The notes beneath the pieces are model-generated. The model saw only the letters and a list, made by a program, of their open reading frames with translations, ran no database searches and had not been told where the DNA came from. A stretch of DNA of 64,000 nucleotides from Aquabacterium sp. (GTDB taxonomy: Bacteria > Pseudomonadota > Gammaproteobacteria > Burkholderiales > Burkholderiaceae_C), in contig NZ_JACPYU010000003.1 of NCBI RefSeq assembly GCF_016195855.1, positions 682,001 through 746,000 of the forward strand, read 5' to 3'. The position numbers and the translations under genes are program-made. Below, one piece after another: positions 25,985 through 34,619 of this stretch; position 1 is the stretch's first letter, and every line of letters starts with the position of its first letter.

Positions 25985-27304
25985 TCAGAAGGTTTCCCAG
26001 TCGTCGCTGGCGCCCTTGGAAGGCTCGCTCTTGGCCTCGATGGCCGGCGGCGGCGTGTAGGGCTCGGCGCGCGGGGCCGCAATGGCCTTGGGTGCAGCGG
26101 CCTTGAACTGCGGCGCGCGGCTGCCAGCACGGCGCTCTTGCCCGCCAAAGCTGGGTGTGGCCGTGGGTGTCACCGGTGTCACGAAAGGCTTGGCGGCGTG
26201 GCTCATGCCGTGGTCCACCTTGAACACGGACACCGCCTGCACCAGTTGCTGCGCCTGCTGCTTGAGGCTCTCGGCCGCAGCGGCACTTTGCTCAACGAGC
26301 GCGGCGTTCTGCTGCGTGGCCTGGTCCATCTGGCTGACGGCGTTACCCACCTGGGCCACACCGCTGCTTTGCTCGGCACTGGCCGCGCTGATCTCGCCAA
26401 TGATGTCGGACACGCGCTTGATCGATGCCACGATCTCCTGCATGGTGGAGCCGGCCTGGTCGACCAGTTCGGTGCCTTGCTCGACACGGTCCACGCTGGT
26501 GCTGATCAGGCTCTTGATTTCCTTGGCCGCCTCGGCGCTGCGTTGCGCGAGGTTGCGCACTTCGCCGGCCACCACAGCAAAGCCTCGGCCTTGTTCACCT
26601 GCGCGGGCCGCTTCCACCGCGGCGTTCAGCGCCAGGATGTTGGTCTGGAAGGCGATGCCGTCGATCACGCTGATGATGTCGGCGATCTTGCGCGAGCTTT
26701 CGTTGATGCCCTTCATGGTGTCCACCACCTGGGACACCACCTCGCCACCGCGTGCGGCCACGCTGGAGGCGCCCTGCGCCAGCTGGTTGGCCTGGCGGGC
26801 GTTGTCGGCGTTCTGGCGCACGGTGGAGCCCAACTGCTCCATGGACGAAGCGGTTTGCTGCAGCGACGAGGCTTGCTGTTCCGTGCGGCCAGACAGGTCC
26901 TGGTTGCCTTGTGCAATCTGCGAGCTGGCCGTGGCCACGCTGTCGGAGTTGCGGCGCACGGTGCTGACCACATGGGACATCTCGTTGCGCATGCGATCCA
27001 GTGCGGCGACGAATTCGCCCACCTCGTCATTGCCTTGATCGCCGCTGTGGCTGCCGGTGAGGTTCAGGGCGGCCAGTTCATCCGCTTGTGCCTTGGCAAA
27101 GGCCAGCCGGGTCGCCAGGTTGCGCACGATCAGGAAGCCACCGAACACACCACCGATGCCTACCACCGTACTCAGCACGACGAGGGCGGTGGCCGTGCCA
27201 CCCTGGCTTGCACCATTCGATTGCGACAAGGCCAGCGCGCAAACCCCGATCACGCCGGACAGCATGCCGCCGGTGAGAACCTTGACTTGGGTTGTGAGTT
27301 TCAT
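25985..27304 (-). CDS. Methyl-accepting chemotaxis protein without a periplasmic sensor domain
   Basis: 439 residues. Two transmembrane segments (about 7-28 and 38-60) have almost no periplasmic loop between them, followed by a linker and a long cytoplasmic coiled coil. The signalling tip is exact: [20 protein letters not shown] then [14 protein letters not shown] and [10 protein letters not shown]. The C-terminus DDWETF resembles the NWETF tether bound by CheR/CheB in full-length receptors. Lack of a ligand domain suggests sensing of membrane, cytoplasmic or partner signals. A FliA-type promoter upstream ties it to motility. Start ATG 27304 has AAGGA. Confidence 0.92.
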   Translation of the reverse strand: MKLTTQVKVLTGGMLSGVIGVCALALSQSNGASQGGTATALVVLSTVVGIGGVFGGFLIVRNLATRLAFAKAQADELAALNLTGSHSGDQGNDEVGEFVAALDRMRNEMSHVVSTVRRNSDSVATASSQIAQGNQDLSGRTEQQASSLQQTASSMEQLGSTVRQNADNARQANQLAQGASSVAARGGEVVSQVVDTMKGINESSRKIADIISVIDGIAFQTNILALNAAVEAARAGEQGRGFAVVAGEVRNLAQRSAEAAKEIKSLISTSVDRVEQGTELVDQAGSTMQEIVASIKRVSDIIGEISAASAEQSSGVAQVGNAVSQMDQATQQNAALVEQSAAAAESLKQQAQQLVQAVSVFKVDHGMSHAAKPFVTPVTPTATPSFGGQERRAGSRAPQFKAAAPKAIAAPRAEPYTPPPAIEAKSEPSKGASDDWETF

Positions 27305-27385
27305 GAACGACGTCCTTCAACTTGACATGATCAAAGGCTGCGGCAAGACCACTTGAATCAGCGGCCGCACTCAGGCAGCGACTTT

Positions 27386-27412
27386 CTATCGGCGCCCAGG
27401 CCCGCAACTTGA
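27386..27412 (-). promoter_or_regulatory. Sigma-28 (FliA) promoter of the chemoreceptor gene
   Basis: On the minus strand TCAAGTTG (27412-27405), 11 bases, then GCCGATAG (27393-27386), very close to the consensus TAAAGTTT-N11-GCCGATAA. It lies 82 bases before the start codon. Confidence 0.75.
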
Positions 27413-27528
27413 ATTTCAGGGGCTGCAATGGCAGGCTCACCCCCGCCGTTCGTGATGGAGTGCACAGCCAGCGGCCGGATGCCACAGAATGCGAAGCTGT
27501 TTGTGTTGTACGCCCCGCATCACCACCC

Positions 27529-28590
27529 ATGTCACTGCCCTCCCCCAGGCTCGCCACGATCCCCGCCTCTTATGGGCTGTCGCTGCTGTCCTTGATGACG
27601 GAGCGCGGCCATACCGCGGACGACATCCTGGCCGGCAGCGAGCTCAGCCGGGCACAGCTGCAGGATCAGCACGCCCAGATCGGCGGCTGGCAGTACGTGG
27701 TCATGCTCAACAACGCCCTGCGCCTTGGCGGCGATGCCGGCCTGGCTTATGAACTGGGCCTGCGCAGCCAGGTGACCAAGCACGGCTTCGTGGGCTTTGG
27801 TTTGATCAGTTGCGCCACCTTGCGCGAGGCCATCGAGTTCAGCGAGCGCTACTTCCAGGCGCGGGTATCGGTGTTCCGCAGTGACATGTCCATCAAGGGC
27901 GACCAGGTGGTGATCGAGCTGCATGAGACCGTGCCGCTGGGGCCCCCGCGGCCGCTGATTCTGGACATGGTGCTGGTCGAGCTGTGCAGCCTGTTTGCCA
28001 AGGTGATGGGCACGGACACGAACGCCTCAGGCTGGACCAGCGAGATCTGGGTGCCCTACCCCGAACCGGTCGCCTACGCGCGCTACAAGGGCCGCCTGCC
28101 CCGTTTCAAGTTTGCGCAGCAGGCCGTGCAGATCCGCTTCCCGGCGCGCATGCTGGATGAGCCCATCCCTTCAGCCGACCCGGTCAGCGTGCAGCTGGCC
28201 ATCGACCGCTGCGAGCAGGAGATGGCCAAGAAGGCCGCACAACAGACCACGGCCGATCTGGTGCGCCACCACCTGGTCTGCAAGGATGGCCGCTACCCCG
28301 ATGTGGCGGCCATGGCGCAAAAGCTGCTGCTGTCGGAGCGCACGCTCAAGCGCCGCTTGCAGGACGAAGGCTGCAGCTTCCAAGCCTTGCTGGACCAGGC
28401 CCGCCACCAGGACAGCCTGCGCCTGCTGGGCAACCCGGCACTGGCGATCAAGCAGGTGGCCGAGGCCGTGGGTTACACGGACCCCGCCAATTTCGCGCGG
28501 GCCTTTGCCAAGTGGACGGGGATTTCACCACGTGAATGGCGCCAGCGCCAACGCCCGCAGCAGCGCCCTCAAGAGCCTGGCCTGAATTGA
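27529..28590 (+). CDS. AraC-family transcriptional regulator (OruR/ArgR-like)
   Basis: 353 residues. The N-terminal part (about 15-210) matches the AraC arabinose-binding-like domain found in OruR-type regulators (YGLSLLSLMTERG, GFVGFGLISCATLREAIEF). The C-terminal double helix-turn-helix has PDVAAMAQKLLLSERTLKRR with LQDEG and ALAIKQVAEAVGYTDPANFA followed by FAKWTGISPREWR. ATG 27529 has only a weak ribosome site. It is directly upstream of a desaturase gene with an 85-base gap and likely controls it; this is inferred. Confidence 0.85.
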   Translation: MSLPSPRLATIPASYGLSLLSLMTERGHTADDILAGSELSRAQLQDQHAQIGGWQYVVMLNNALRLGGDAGLAYELGLRSQVTKHGFVGFGLISCATLREAIEFSERYFQARVSVFRSDMSIKGDQVVIELHETVPLGPPRPLILDMVLVELCSLFAKVMGTDTNASGWTSEIWVPYPEPVAYARYKGRLPRFKFAQQAVQIRFPARMLDEPIPSADPVSVQLAIDRCEQEMAKKAAQQTTADLVRHHLVCKDGRYPDVAAMAQKLLLSERTLKRRLQDEGCSFQALLDQARHQDSLRLLGNPALAIKQVAEAVGYTDPANFARAFAKWTGISPREWRQRQRPQQRPQEPGLN

Positions 28591-28675
28591 CAGGTTTTCG
28601 GCCTGATCGCCCCTCACGTATGTGAGGCTCTGCTCGTTACGCTCGTGGTTCACGATTGCGTACAACGAGGAGAGC

Positions 28676-29773
28676 ATGAGCAAAAGAATCAACCCCGATC
28701 GCATGAGCGATGCGCAGAAGTCAGAGCACATCCGCTCGGTGGTGTTGCAGGCAGGTGTCGACCTGCGCCAGCGCCACACCTGGTTGCGACACCAGGATGC
28801 CATCGGCGCCACCATCATGGTCGTGTCCCTGCTGGGCATGATCGCCAGCGGCTGGCTCTACATCGACGGCCAGATCCCGTGGTGGCTGTGCGTGCCGGTC
28901 ACGGCCATCTTCGCGTCCTTCATCCACGAGCTGGAGCACGACCTCATCCACCAGATGTACTTCCGCAGCAAGCCATGGGCCAACAGCCTGATGCTGATGG
29001 TGGGCTGGCTGGCGCGGGCCAGCACGGTCAACCCCTTTGTGCGCCGCAAGCTGCACCTGCACCACCACAAGGTGTCGGGCACGGAGTCGGACCTGGAGGA
29101 GCGCGGCATCACCAACGGTGAAACCTGGGGCCTGCGCCGCCTCTTGATGACGGCGGACAACATCCTGGGTGTGATGCTGCGCCCCAAGACCATGCGCCAG
29201 GCCGTGGTCGCCTACGTGAAGGCCCAGCAACCCGCCAGCAAGCAGGAATTTGCGCAGATGCTGCGTGAGCAAGCTTCGGCCTTCTTCCCCTTGGGCACGG
29301 TGTACTACTTCGTGTTCCACGCCTGGATCGTGCTGCATGTGGCCATGTGGTGCATGCCCCTGGTGGGCCTGCACGGGCCGGACTGGATCGCCAGCACCTT
29401 GCAGCGCCTGGATGTGTTCGCCGTGGTCTACATGCTGCCCAGCCTGCTGCGCACCTTCAGCATCCAGTTCATCAGCTCGAACATGCACTACTACGGCGAT
29501 GTAGAGGCGCGCAACGCCATGCAGCAATGCCAGGTGCTCAACCCCTGGTGGCTGATGCCACTGCAGTTGTTCTGCTTCAACTTTGGCAGCACACATGCCA
29601 TCCACCACTTTGCGGTGAAGGAGCCCTTCTATGTGCGCCAGTGGAACGCGGGCATTGCCCACCAGGTGATGCGCGAGATGGGCGTGCGTTTCAATGACTT
29701 CGGTACGTTCAAGCGGGCCAACCGCTTCCACCTGACACCACAGGCCGCCCGGCCGCAAGTGCGCTCTGCATGA
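28676..29773 (+). CDS. Membrane fatty acid desaturase/hydroxylase
   Basis: 365 residues. A di-iron integral membrane enzyme with the three histidine boxes HELEHD, HLHHH and HAIHH, and hydrophobic pairs before box 1 and between boxes 2 and 3. The substrate may be a lipid acyl chain or alkane; it cannot be fixed from sequence. ATG 28676 has GAGGAGA. It follows the AraC gene, and the two probably form a regulator-target pair. Confidence 0.85.
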   Translation: MSKRINPDRMSDAQKSEHIRSVVLQAGVDLRQRHTWLRHQDAIGATIMVVSLLGMIASGWLYIDGQIPWWLCVPVTAIFASFIHELEHDLIHQMYFRSKPWANSLMLMVGWLARASTVNPFVRRKLHLHHHKVSGTESDLEERGITNGETWGLRRLLMTADNILGVMLRPKTMRQAVVAYVKAQQPASKQEFAQMLREQASAFFPLGTVYYFVFHAWIVLHVAMWCMPLVGLHGPDWIASTLQRLDVFAVVYMLPSLLRTFSIQFISSNMHYYGDVEARNAMQQCQVLNPWWLMPLQLFCFNFGSTHAIHHFAVKEPFYVRQWNAGIAHQVMREMGVRFNDFGTFKRANRFHLTPQAARPQVRSA

Positions 29774-29808
29774 CAATGGGAGGCTGAACGCGAAAGCAGC
29801 CTCCTGAC

Positions 29809-30543
29809 ATGACCCAGCTTACTGCCCTGATCCTGGCCGCCGGCCGCGGCGAACGCATGCGGCCCTTGACCGACACCACCCCCAAGCCTTTGCTCCGCGT
29901 GCAGGGCAAGCCCTTGATCGTGTGGCACCTGGAGGCGCTGGCGCGTGATGGTGTGCGGGATGTGGTGATCAACACGGCGCACCTGGAAGACCAGTTCCCG
30001 GCTGCGCTGGGCGATGGGGCTCGCTGGGGCTTGCGCCTTCATTACTCGATGGAAGGCCGCGACCACGGCGGGGCGCTGGAAACCGCTGGCGGCATGGCCA
30101 AGGCCCTGCCCTTGCTGGGCGAGGCCTTCTGGGTGCTGGCCGGTGACGTGTACGTGCCGGGCTTTCGCTTTGACGCGGCTGCCGCCGAAGCCTTTGTGCA
30201 AGGCGAGGACTGGGGGCAGATGTGGCTGGTGCCCAACCCCGCGCATGTGCCGCAAGGCGACTTCGCCTTGAATGCCGACGGCCGCGTGATGCGCAAGGAC
30301 CAGGCACCCGCAGGCACATCGGCCTACACCTACTCCACCATTGGCCTGTACCGGCCTGCGATGGTGGCGGGCATCCAAGCGGGCGAGAAGGCCGCCTTGC
30401 GGCCCAGCCTGGAGCGCGCGATTGACGCGGGCAAGCTGGCGGGCCGTTTGTACACGGGGCCCTGGGTTGACGTGGGCACACCCCAGCGCCTGGCCGAGTT
30501 GAACGGTGAAGCGCCTGCGGCAAGCGCTGCGCCTTCGGCTTGA
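29809..30543 (+). CDS. murU: N-acetylmuramate alpha-1-phosphate uridylyltransferase MurU
   Basis: 244 residues. The nucleotidyltransferase signature is LTALILAAGRGERMRPLTDT then PKPLLRVQGKPLI, followed by VINTAHL, LHYSMEGRDHGGALETAGGM in outline, LAGDVYVPGF and WVDVGTPQRLAELN. MurU makes UDP-MurNAc directly from MurNAc-1-phosphate in the peptidoglycan salvage route of Pseudomonas-type bacteria. Its usual partner kinase AmgK is not in this window. It lies between the desaturase and speD on the same strand, with short gaps. Confidence 0.85.
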   Translation: MTQLTALILAAGRGERMRPLTDTTPKPLLRVQGKPLIVWHLEALARDGVRDVVINTAHLEDQFPAALGDGARWGLRLHYSMEGRDHGGALETAGGMAKALPLLGEAFWVLAGDVYVPGFRFDAAAAEAFVQGEDWGQMWLVPNPAHVPQGDFALNADGRVMRKDQAPAGTSAYTYSTIGLYRPAMVAGIQAGEKAALRPSLERAIDAGKLAGRLYTGPWVDVGTPQRLAELNGEAPAASAAPSA

Positions 30544-30553
30544 CGCGCCACGG

Positions 30554-31042
30554 ATGTCCCGCATGCAGAACACGCCCGTGTCGATCACCTTGTCGGATTC
30601 AGCGCCGGCTTCAGAACCCACGGTATCGCACGAGGCCATCAAGCTGCGCCAGCAAGGTACCCACCTGACGGCAGATCTGGCCGGCTGTGCTGCCGGCCAC
30701 CCGTGGATGTGCCAGCCCGAGGCCTTGCGCGCCGCCTGCCTGCAGGCCGTGGCCCAGGCAGGCTTGCAGACCGTAGGCGATCGCTTCCATGGCTTTGAAC
30801 CAGCCCAAGGGCAGCAGACCGCCGGGGTGACCGGCGTGGTGCTGCTGGCCGAATCCCACCTGGCGGTGCACACCTGGCCCGAGCTGGGCGTGGTCACGCT
30901 CGATGTGTTCGTGTGCAACCTGCTCAGTGACAACGCCGAGCGTGCGCAGACGCTGCTCGACCAGTTGGTGGCGGGGTTCGCCCCGCTGCAACAGGCGCGT
31001 CAGGCCATCTGCCGTGCCATACCGGATGCCGCCAGCACCTGA
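30554..31042 (+). CDS. speD: S-adenosylmethionine decarboxylase proenzyme SpeD
   Basis: 162 residues, bacterial class 1b type. The self-processing serine sits in LLAESHLAVHTWPELG, where cleavage before Ser generates the pyruvoyl group, and the alpha-chain motifs VTLDVFVCN follow. The product, decarboxylated SAM, is the aminopropyl donor for spermidine synthase. ATG 30554 or ATG 30563 may be the start; neither has a strong ribosome site, and the first 35 residues are poorly conserved. Its last 43 bases overlap the flavoprotein gene tail to tail. It pairs functionally with the spermidine-synthase-like gene at 32740-34371. Confidence 0.88.
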   Translation: MSRMQNTPVSITLSDSAPASEPTVSHEAIKLRQQGTHLTADLAGCAAGHPWMCQPEALRAACLQAVAQAGLQTVGDRFHGFEPAQGQQTAGVTGVVLLAESHLAVHTWPELGVVTLDVFVCNLLSDNAERAQTLLDQLVAGFAPLQQARQAICRAIPDAAST

Positions 31043-32730
31043 CGGGCCGCGCGCACGCCCTGCGTGAAAGCCTCTTCCAACACCGAGTAGGCAGACAGGT
31101 CGCTGTGCGCAAAGTGCAGTCGCCCTTGCGGCGCGCCCAAGGCCGCCAGCGCCGCATGGCCCCTGATGCCAGGCGCCGGGATGCTCATGGCGTGGCCATA
31201 ACGCATGAGGTCCATCTGCTGCACCAGCCCAGGCAAGTCCGGGTGGATGCGAGACAAGTCGGCCAGCACATGCTGGGCCCAGTCTGACCAGGCCCCTTTG
31301 AGCAAGGCCGACCGCATGGCCTGCCCTTGTGCCGCATCCTGCCCGCCCAGTGCCCAGTAGTGCGTGAGCAGCATGGGGCCTGTCACCTGTGCCAGGCTTT
31401 GATGGCGGGCATCGACATAACCCAGCGCCGGCATGGGCACGCCGGCCACGCCCTCGGTGGTATAGGGCACGTTGTCCCATGACAAGGGCATGCCGGGCCG
31501 ATCGGTGAAGGCCTTGGACAGGAGCACATTGCTGACCAGCCAGGGCGCATACGCCATGCGTGGCGCCATCTCCTGCAAGGGTGGCAAAGGCATACGCAAC
31601 AGGCGCTGGGCCACGAACAGCGGCACGCACAGGATCACCTGCTGCGCCAGCCAGGTCTGCCTGCATTGGTGCCCTGCGTGCCAGCTCTGCACGGCCACCT
31701 CGTGGCGGCTGGCCTCTACCTGCAAGGCCACCTGCCCGGTTTGAACACGTTCACCCAGATCGCGTGCCAGTTGCCGGGTCAACCAGCCATTGCCCTCAGG
31801 CCAGGTCAGCACGGCATCGTGGGCCTCACCCTGGCCCGGCAGCTCGAAGCCGTGTCGGCTGGCGAAGTAATGCAAGCCGGCCCAGGCCGAGACACGGCCC
31901 AGGCCCGCGCCATAGTCATCACGGCAGGCATAGTCCAGCAGCCACAACAAGGGTTTGGATGTGTAGCCCTTGTTGCGCAGCCATTGCGCAAAGGTCACTT
32001 GGTCCAAGGCTGCCAGGCCGGCATGCCAGGCACGCTTTGTGGTGGGCATGGCAAAGCCCAAGTCGCGCGAGGCTGTGCTCACATCCTGCGAGAAGCGGCG
32101 GTATTGCGCCAGGTCGTCGGCGCTCAGGCCTTGTTGCAGCAAGAGCCCCTCTCGCCATTGGCCGCGCCACAGGCCGGGCTTGTCCTGCGTCGCATCCGGG
32201 ATGAACAGGCGCTCTTGCGGGCTGTGGCAGAGGTGGCGTTCATCGCCCACCCAGCGCCCATGCTCCTGGCGGATCAGGCCCAGCTCCTCCAGCCACTGCG
32301 CCACCTCGGTGGCATCAGGCCCCGGCATGGGCAGGTAATGCGCACCCAAGGGGCAAGGCAGGCCGCGCATCCGGTGGCCACGGGCATTGCCGCCGGGTTC
32401 ATCTTCCAGGTCCAGCACGGCCAGATCATCCAGGCCCGCGCGCATCAAGGTGCGTGCCGCAGACAGGCCCGCCACGCCGGCACCAATGATGAGGGTGTGC
32501 ACACGGCGGGGCGGCGCGCACAGGGCTGCCGGGGTTTGGGCATCGCGCCAGGCGTGGCCACGGTCAACATGGGCACCCACCCAGCCGCCTTGCACATCGG
32601 GGCGCAAACTGACGGGCACGGTGCGGTGGCAGGAGCTCAAGCCGGGCAGCAAGCCGGTGGCCACGCCCATGCCGGCGGCGCTCAGCCAACGGCGGCGCGC
32701 GCTGTTCAGGCCGGGCTCATGGGCAGACAT
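31000..32730 (-). CDS. Tat-exported flavin-containing amine-oxidase-like protein
   Basis: 576 residues. The N-terminus ARRRWLSAAG has the twin-arginine pattern, and LLPGLSSC offers a lipobox cysteine near residue 34, so a Tat-exported lipoprotein is likely. The FAD-binding motif is LIIGAGVAGLSAARTL (about residue 80) with DLEDEPGGNARG. The middle and C-terminal parts fit flavin amine oxidase/NAD(P)-binding proteins. Substrate is unknown, but its position after a spermidine-synthase-like gene and against speD suggests an oxidised polyamine or related amine. Start lies nine bases after the upstream stop. It is last in the five-gene operon. Confidence 0.8.
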   Translation of the reverse strand: MSAHEPGLNSARRRWLSAAGMGVATGLLPGLSSCHRTVPVSLRPDVQGGWVGAHVDRGHAWRDAQTPAALCAPPRRVHTLIIGAGVAGLSAARTLMRAGLDDLAVLDLEDEPGGNARGHRMRGLPCPLGAHYLPMPGPDATEVAQWLEELGLIRQEHGRWVGDERHLCHSPQERLFIPDATQDKPGLWRGQWREGLLLQQGLSADDLAQYRRFSQDVSTASRDLGFAMPTTKRAWHAGLAALDQVTFAQWLRNKGYTSKPLLWLLDYACRDDYGAGLGRVSAWAGLHYFASRHGFELPGQGEAHDAVLTWPEGNGWLTRQLARDLGERVQTGQVALQVEASRHEVAVQSWHAGHQCRQTWLAQQVILCVPLFVAQRLLRMPLPPLQEMAPRMAYAPWLVSNVLLSKAFTDRPGMPLSWDNVPYTTEGVAGVPMPALGYVDARHQSLAQVTGPMLLTHYWALGGQDAAQGQAMRSALLKGAWSDWAQHVLADLSRIHPDLPGLVQQMDLMRYGHAMSIPAPGIRGHAALAALGAPQGRLHFAHSDLSAYSVLEEAFTQGVRAARQVLAASGMARQMA

Positions 32731-32739
32731 GGTGGAACT

Positions 32740-34371
32740 TCATTGGTGCACACGGCCCCATTCGGCCTCGAAGGTCTGCACCAGCACCTGGTTGCTCAGG
32801 CGATTGGGCTCGGCGGCCACGCGGGCCATGTCGGGCGGGAAGTCGAACAAGGCCGGCAGGCTGGTAGGGGTGACAAAGCGCATGCCCTGCGGTAGTTGCT
32901 GCGGCATGCGCCAGGGCCGGTGGTGGGCCAGCACAAAGCCCCACTCGCCAAAGCTGGGCACATGCGCGTGGTAAGGCGTGGTCTGCAGGCCCACGGCTTC
33001 GAGCGTGCTGACCACGGTCCAGAAGCTTTGCCGCGCGATCAAAGGCGAGGTGGTCTGGATGACGGCATAGCCGCTGGCAGACAGGTGCTGGTCCAGCAAG
33101 GCGTAGAAGGTGGTGGTGTAGAGCTTGCCGATGGCGTGGTTGGTGGGGTCGGGGAAGTCCACCACGATGACGTCGTACACCTCGTCGTGCGAGGCCAGCC
33201 AGGTGAAGGCATCCGCGTTGACCACCTTCACCTTGGGCGCCTTGAGCGAGCCTTTGTTCAAGGCGGTCAGGCGCGGGTCGCGGCTGAACAGGGTGGTCAT
33301 GGCCGGGTCCAGCCCCACCAGGGTGACCTGTTGCACGCTGGGGTACTTGAGGATTTCGCGCACGGCCATGCCGTCGCCACCACCCAGCACCAGCACACGC
33401 TTGGGTGCGCCTTGTGCGCTCATGGCGGGGTGGACCAGGGCCTCGTGGTAGCGGTACTCATCACGCGAGGCGAACTGCAGGTTGCCATTGAGGAAGAGGC
33501 GCGTGCCACCATGGCCCTGGGTGATGACGATGCGTTGATACGGTGTGTCCTGCCTCAGCACCACGCCTTCGCCATAGAAGCGGTCTTCGGCCCAGGTGGT
33601 CAGGGGCGGCGCGCCCACCATGGCCGCGGCCAGGATGACGATGACGGCCGCGCAAGCCCAGGCATGGCGGTGCCAGGCGCGCAGTTCACTGCGAAACAGG
33701 TGCAGTGCCCACACGGCCACCAGCACATTGAGCAGGCCGAAGAACACACCCGTGCGCACGATGCCCAGGTGCGGCACCAGCAGCAGCGGGAAGGCCAGCG
33801 ACACCACCAGCGCACCCAGGTAATCGAAGGTGAGCACCCCGGAGACCAGGTCCTTGAGCGCATAGCGGTGCGCAAAGTGGCGCTTGAGGATGCGCATCAC
33901 CAGCGGGATCTCCAGGCCCACGAGCACGCCGATCAACGTCACCATGCCATAGAGCAAGGCGCGAAACGGTGCCGAGGCCCAGGCGGGCAAGAGGCTGTTG
34001 GCCACGAAGAGCACCGCCGGCATCAGCCCACCGAACAGGCCCACCATCAACTCGATGCGCAGAAAGTGCGCCACCAGTTGCCGCTCCAGGTAGCGCGACA
34101 ACCACGAGCCCACGCCCATGGCAAACAGGTAGGTGCCAATGACGGTGGAGAACTGGAGGATGGAGTCCCCCAGCAGGTAGCTGGCCAGGGCACCGGCCGC
34201 CAGCTCGTACACCAGCCCGCAGGCCGCGACCACGAAGACCGAGGCCAGCAAGGCCAGCTCGGCCGGCGCCATGTGGCCTCGCTCGATAGGGCCTCGCTCG
34301 CCATGGCCCGGTTCGCGGTGGCCTGTCTCGGCCAGGGCTGGCACTGCCTGCCCGTTGCCTGGTTCAGCCAT
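32740..34371 (-). CDS. Membrane-fused spermidine-synthase-like aminopropyltransferase
   Basis: 543 residues. About seven hydrophobic segments occupy residues 35-250, followed by a class I methyltransferase-fold domain. Spermidine-synthase marks: DEYRYHEALVHPAM, VLVLGGGDGMAVREILKY and DVIVVDFPDPTNHAIGKLY, where the DxPDP loop holds the catalytic Asp. The acidic residue that usually binds the ribose (VEID) reads VGLDP here, so substrate use may differ from housekeeping SpeE. ATG 34371 overlaps the DUF350 stop by eight bases. The enzyme would sit at the membrane, with speD supplying donor. Confidence 0.88.
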   Translation of the reverse strand: MAEPGNGQAVPALAETGHREPGHGERGPIERGHMAPAELALLASVFVVAACGLVYELAAGALASYLLGDSILQFSTVIGTYLFAMGVGSWLSRYLERQLVAHFLRIELMVGLFGGLMPAVLFVANSLLPAWASAPFRALLYGMVTLIGVLVGLEIPLVMRILKRHFAHRYALKDLVSGVLTFDYLGALVVSLAFPLLLVPHLGIVRTGVFFGLLNVLVAVWALHLFRSELRAWHRHAWACAAVIVILAAAMVGAPPLTTWAEDRFYGEGVVLRQDTPYQRIVITQGHGGTRLFLNGNLQFASRDEYRYHEALVHPAMSAQGAPKRVLVLGGGDGMAVREILKYPSVQQVTLVGLDPAMTTLFSRDPRLTALNKGSLKAPKVKVVNADAFTWLASHDEVYDVIVVDFPDPTNHAIGKLYTTTFYALLDQHLSASGYAVIQTTSPLIARQSFWTVVSTLEAVGLQTTPYHAHVPSFGEWGFVLAHHRPWRMPQQLPQGMRFVTPTSLPALFDFPPDMARVAAEPNRLSNQVLVQTFEAEWGRVHQ

Positions 34372-34588
34372 GCACCGCCGCGGCGACGATCTGCCCGATG
34401 GCCAGGCACATGGCCGCCACCACGATGGCCAGGGCCACGTTCTTCTTCTCGACGATCTCGCCCCACAGGTCATAGGGGGTGAGCTTGTCGACGATGACGA
34501 AGCAAAGCCAGAAGATCGCCACGCCGATCAAGGCAAAGGCGATGGACCCCAGGAACACGCCGGGCTTGAGCCATTCGATATCGATCAT
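34364..34588 (-). CDS. Short DUF350 (YjfL-like) membrane protein
   Basis: 74 residues with two transmembrane helices (about 10-32 and 50-71). It corresponds to a single DUF350 repeat; E. coli YjfL and relatives usually carry two. ATG 34588 has AGGAG. The 3' end overlaps the aminopropyltransferase start, so the two are translationally coupled. In E. coli yjfL lies in an operon with a PspA homologue and a glutathionylspermidine-synthase-like gene, the same polyamine theme as here. Function unknown. Confidence 0.75.
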   Translation of the reverse strand: MIDIEWLKPGVFLGSIAFALIGVAIFWLCFVIVDKLTPYDLWGEIVEKKNVALAIVVAAMCLAIGQIVAAAVHG

Positions 34589-34619
34589 GTTGATCTCCTA
34601 AACACTGCTTGCTGCGTTG

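Noticed and set aside
25922-27325. 467-codon plus-strand frame over the chemoreceptor
   Set aside because: Antisense to a clear methyl-accepting protein; composition typical of GC-rich shadow frames.
32896-34482. 528-codon plus-strand frame over the aminopropyltransferase gene
   Set aside because: His/Gln/Gly-rich shadow of a membrane protein gene with clear family motifs.
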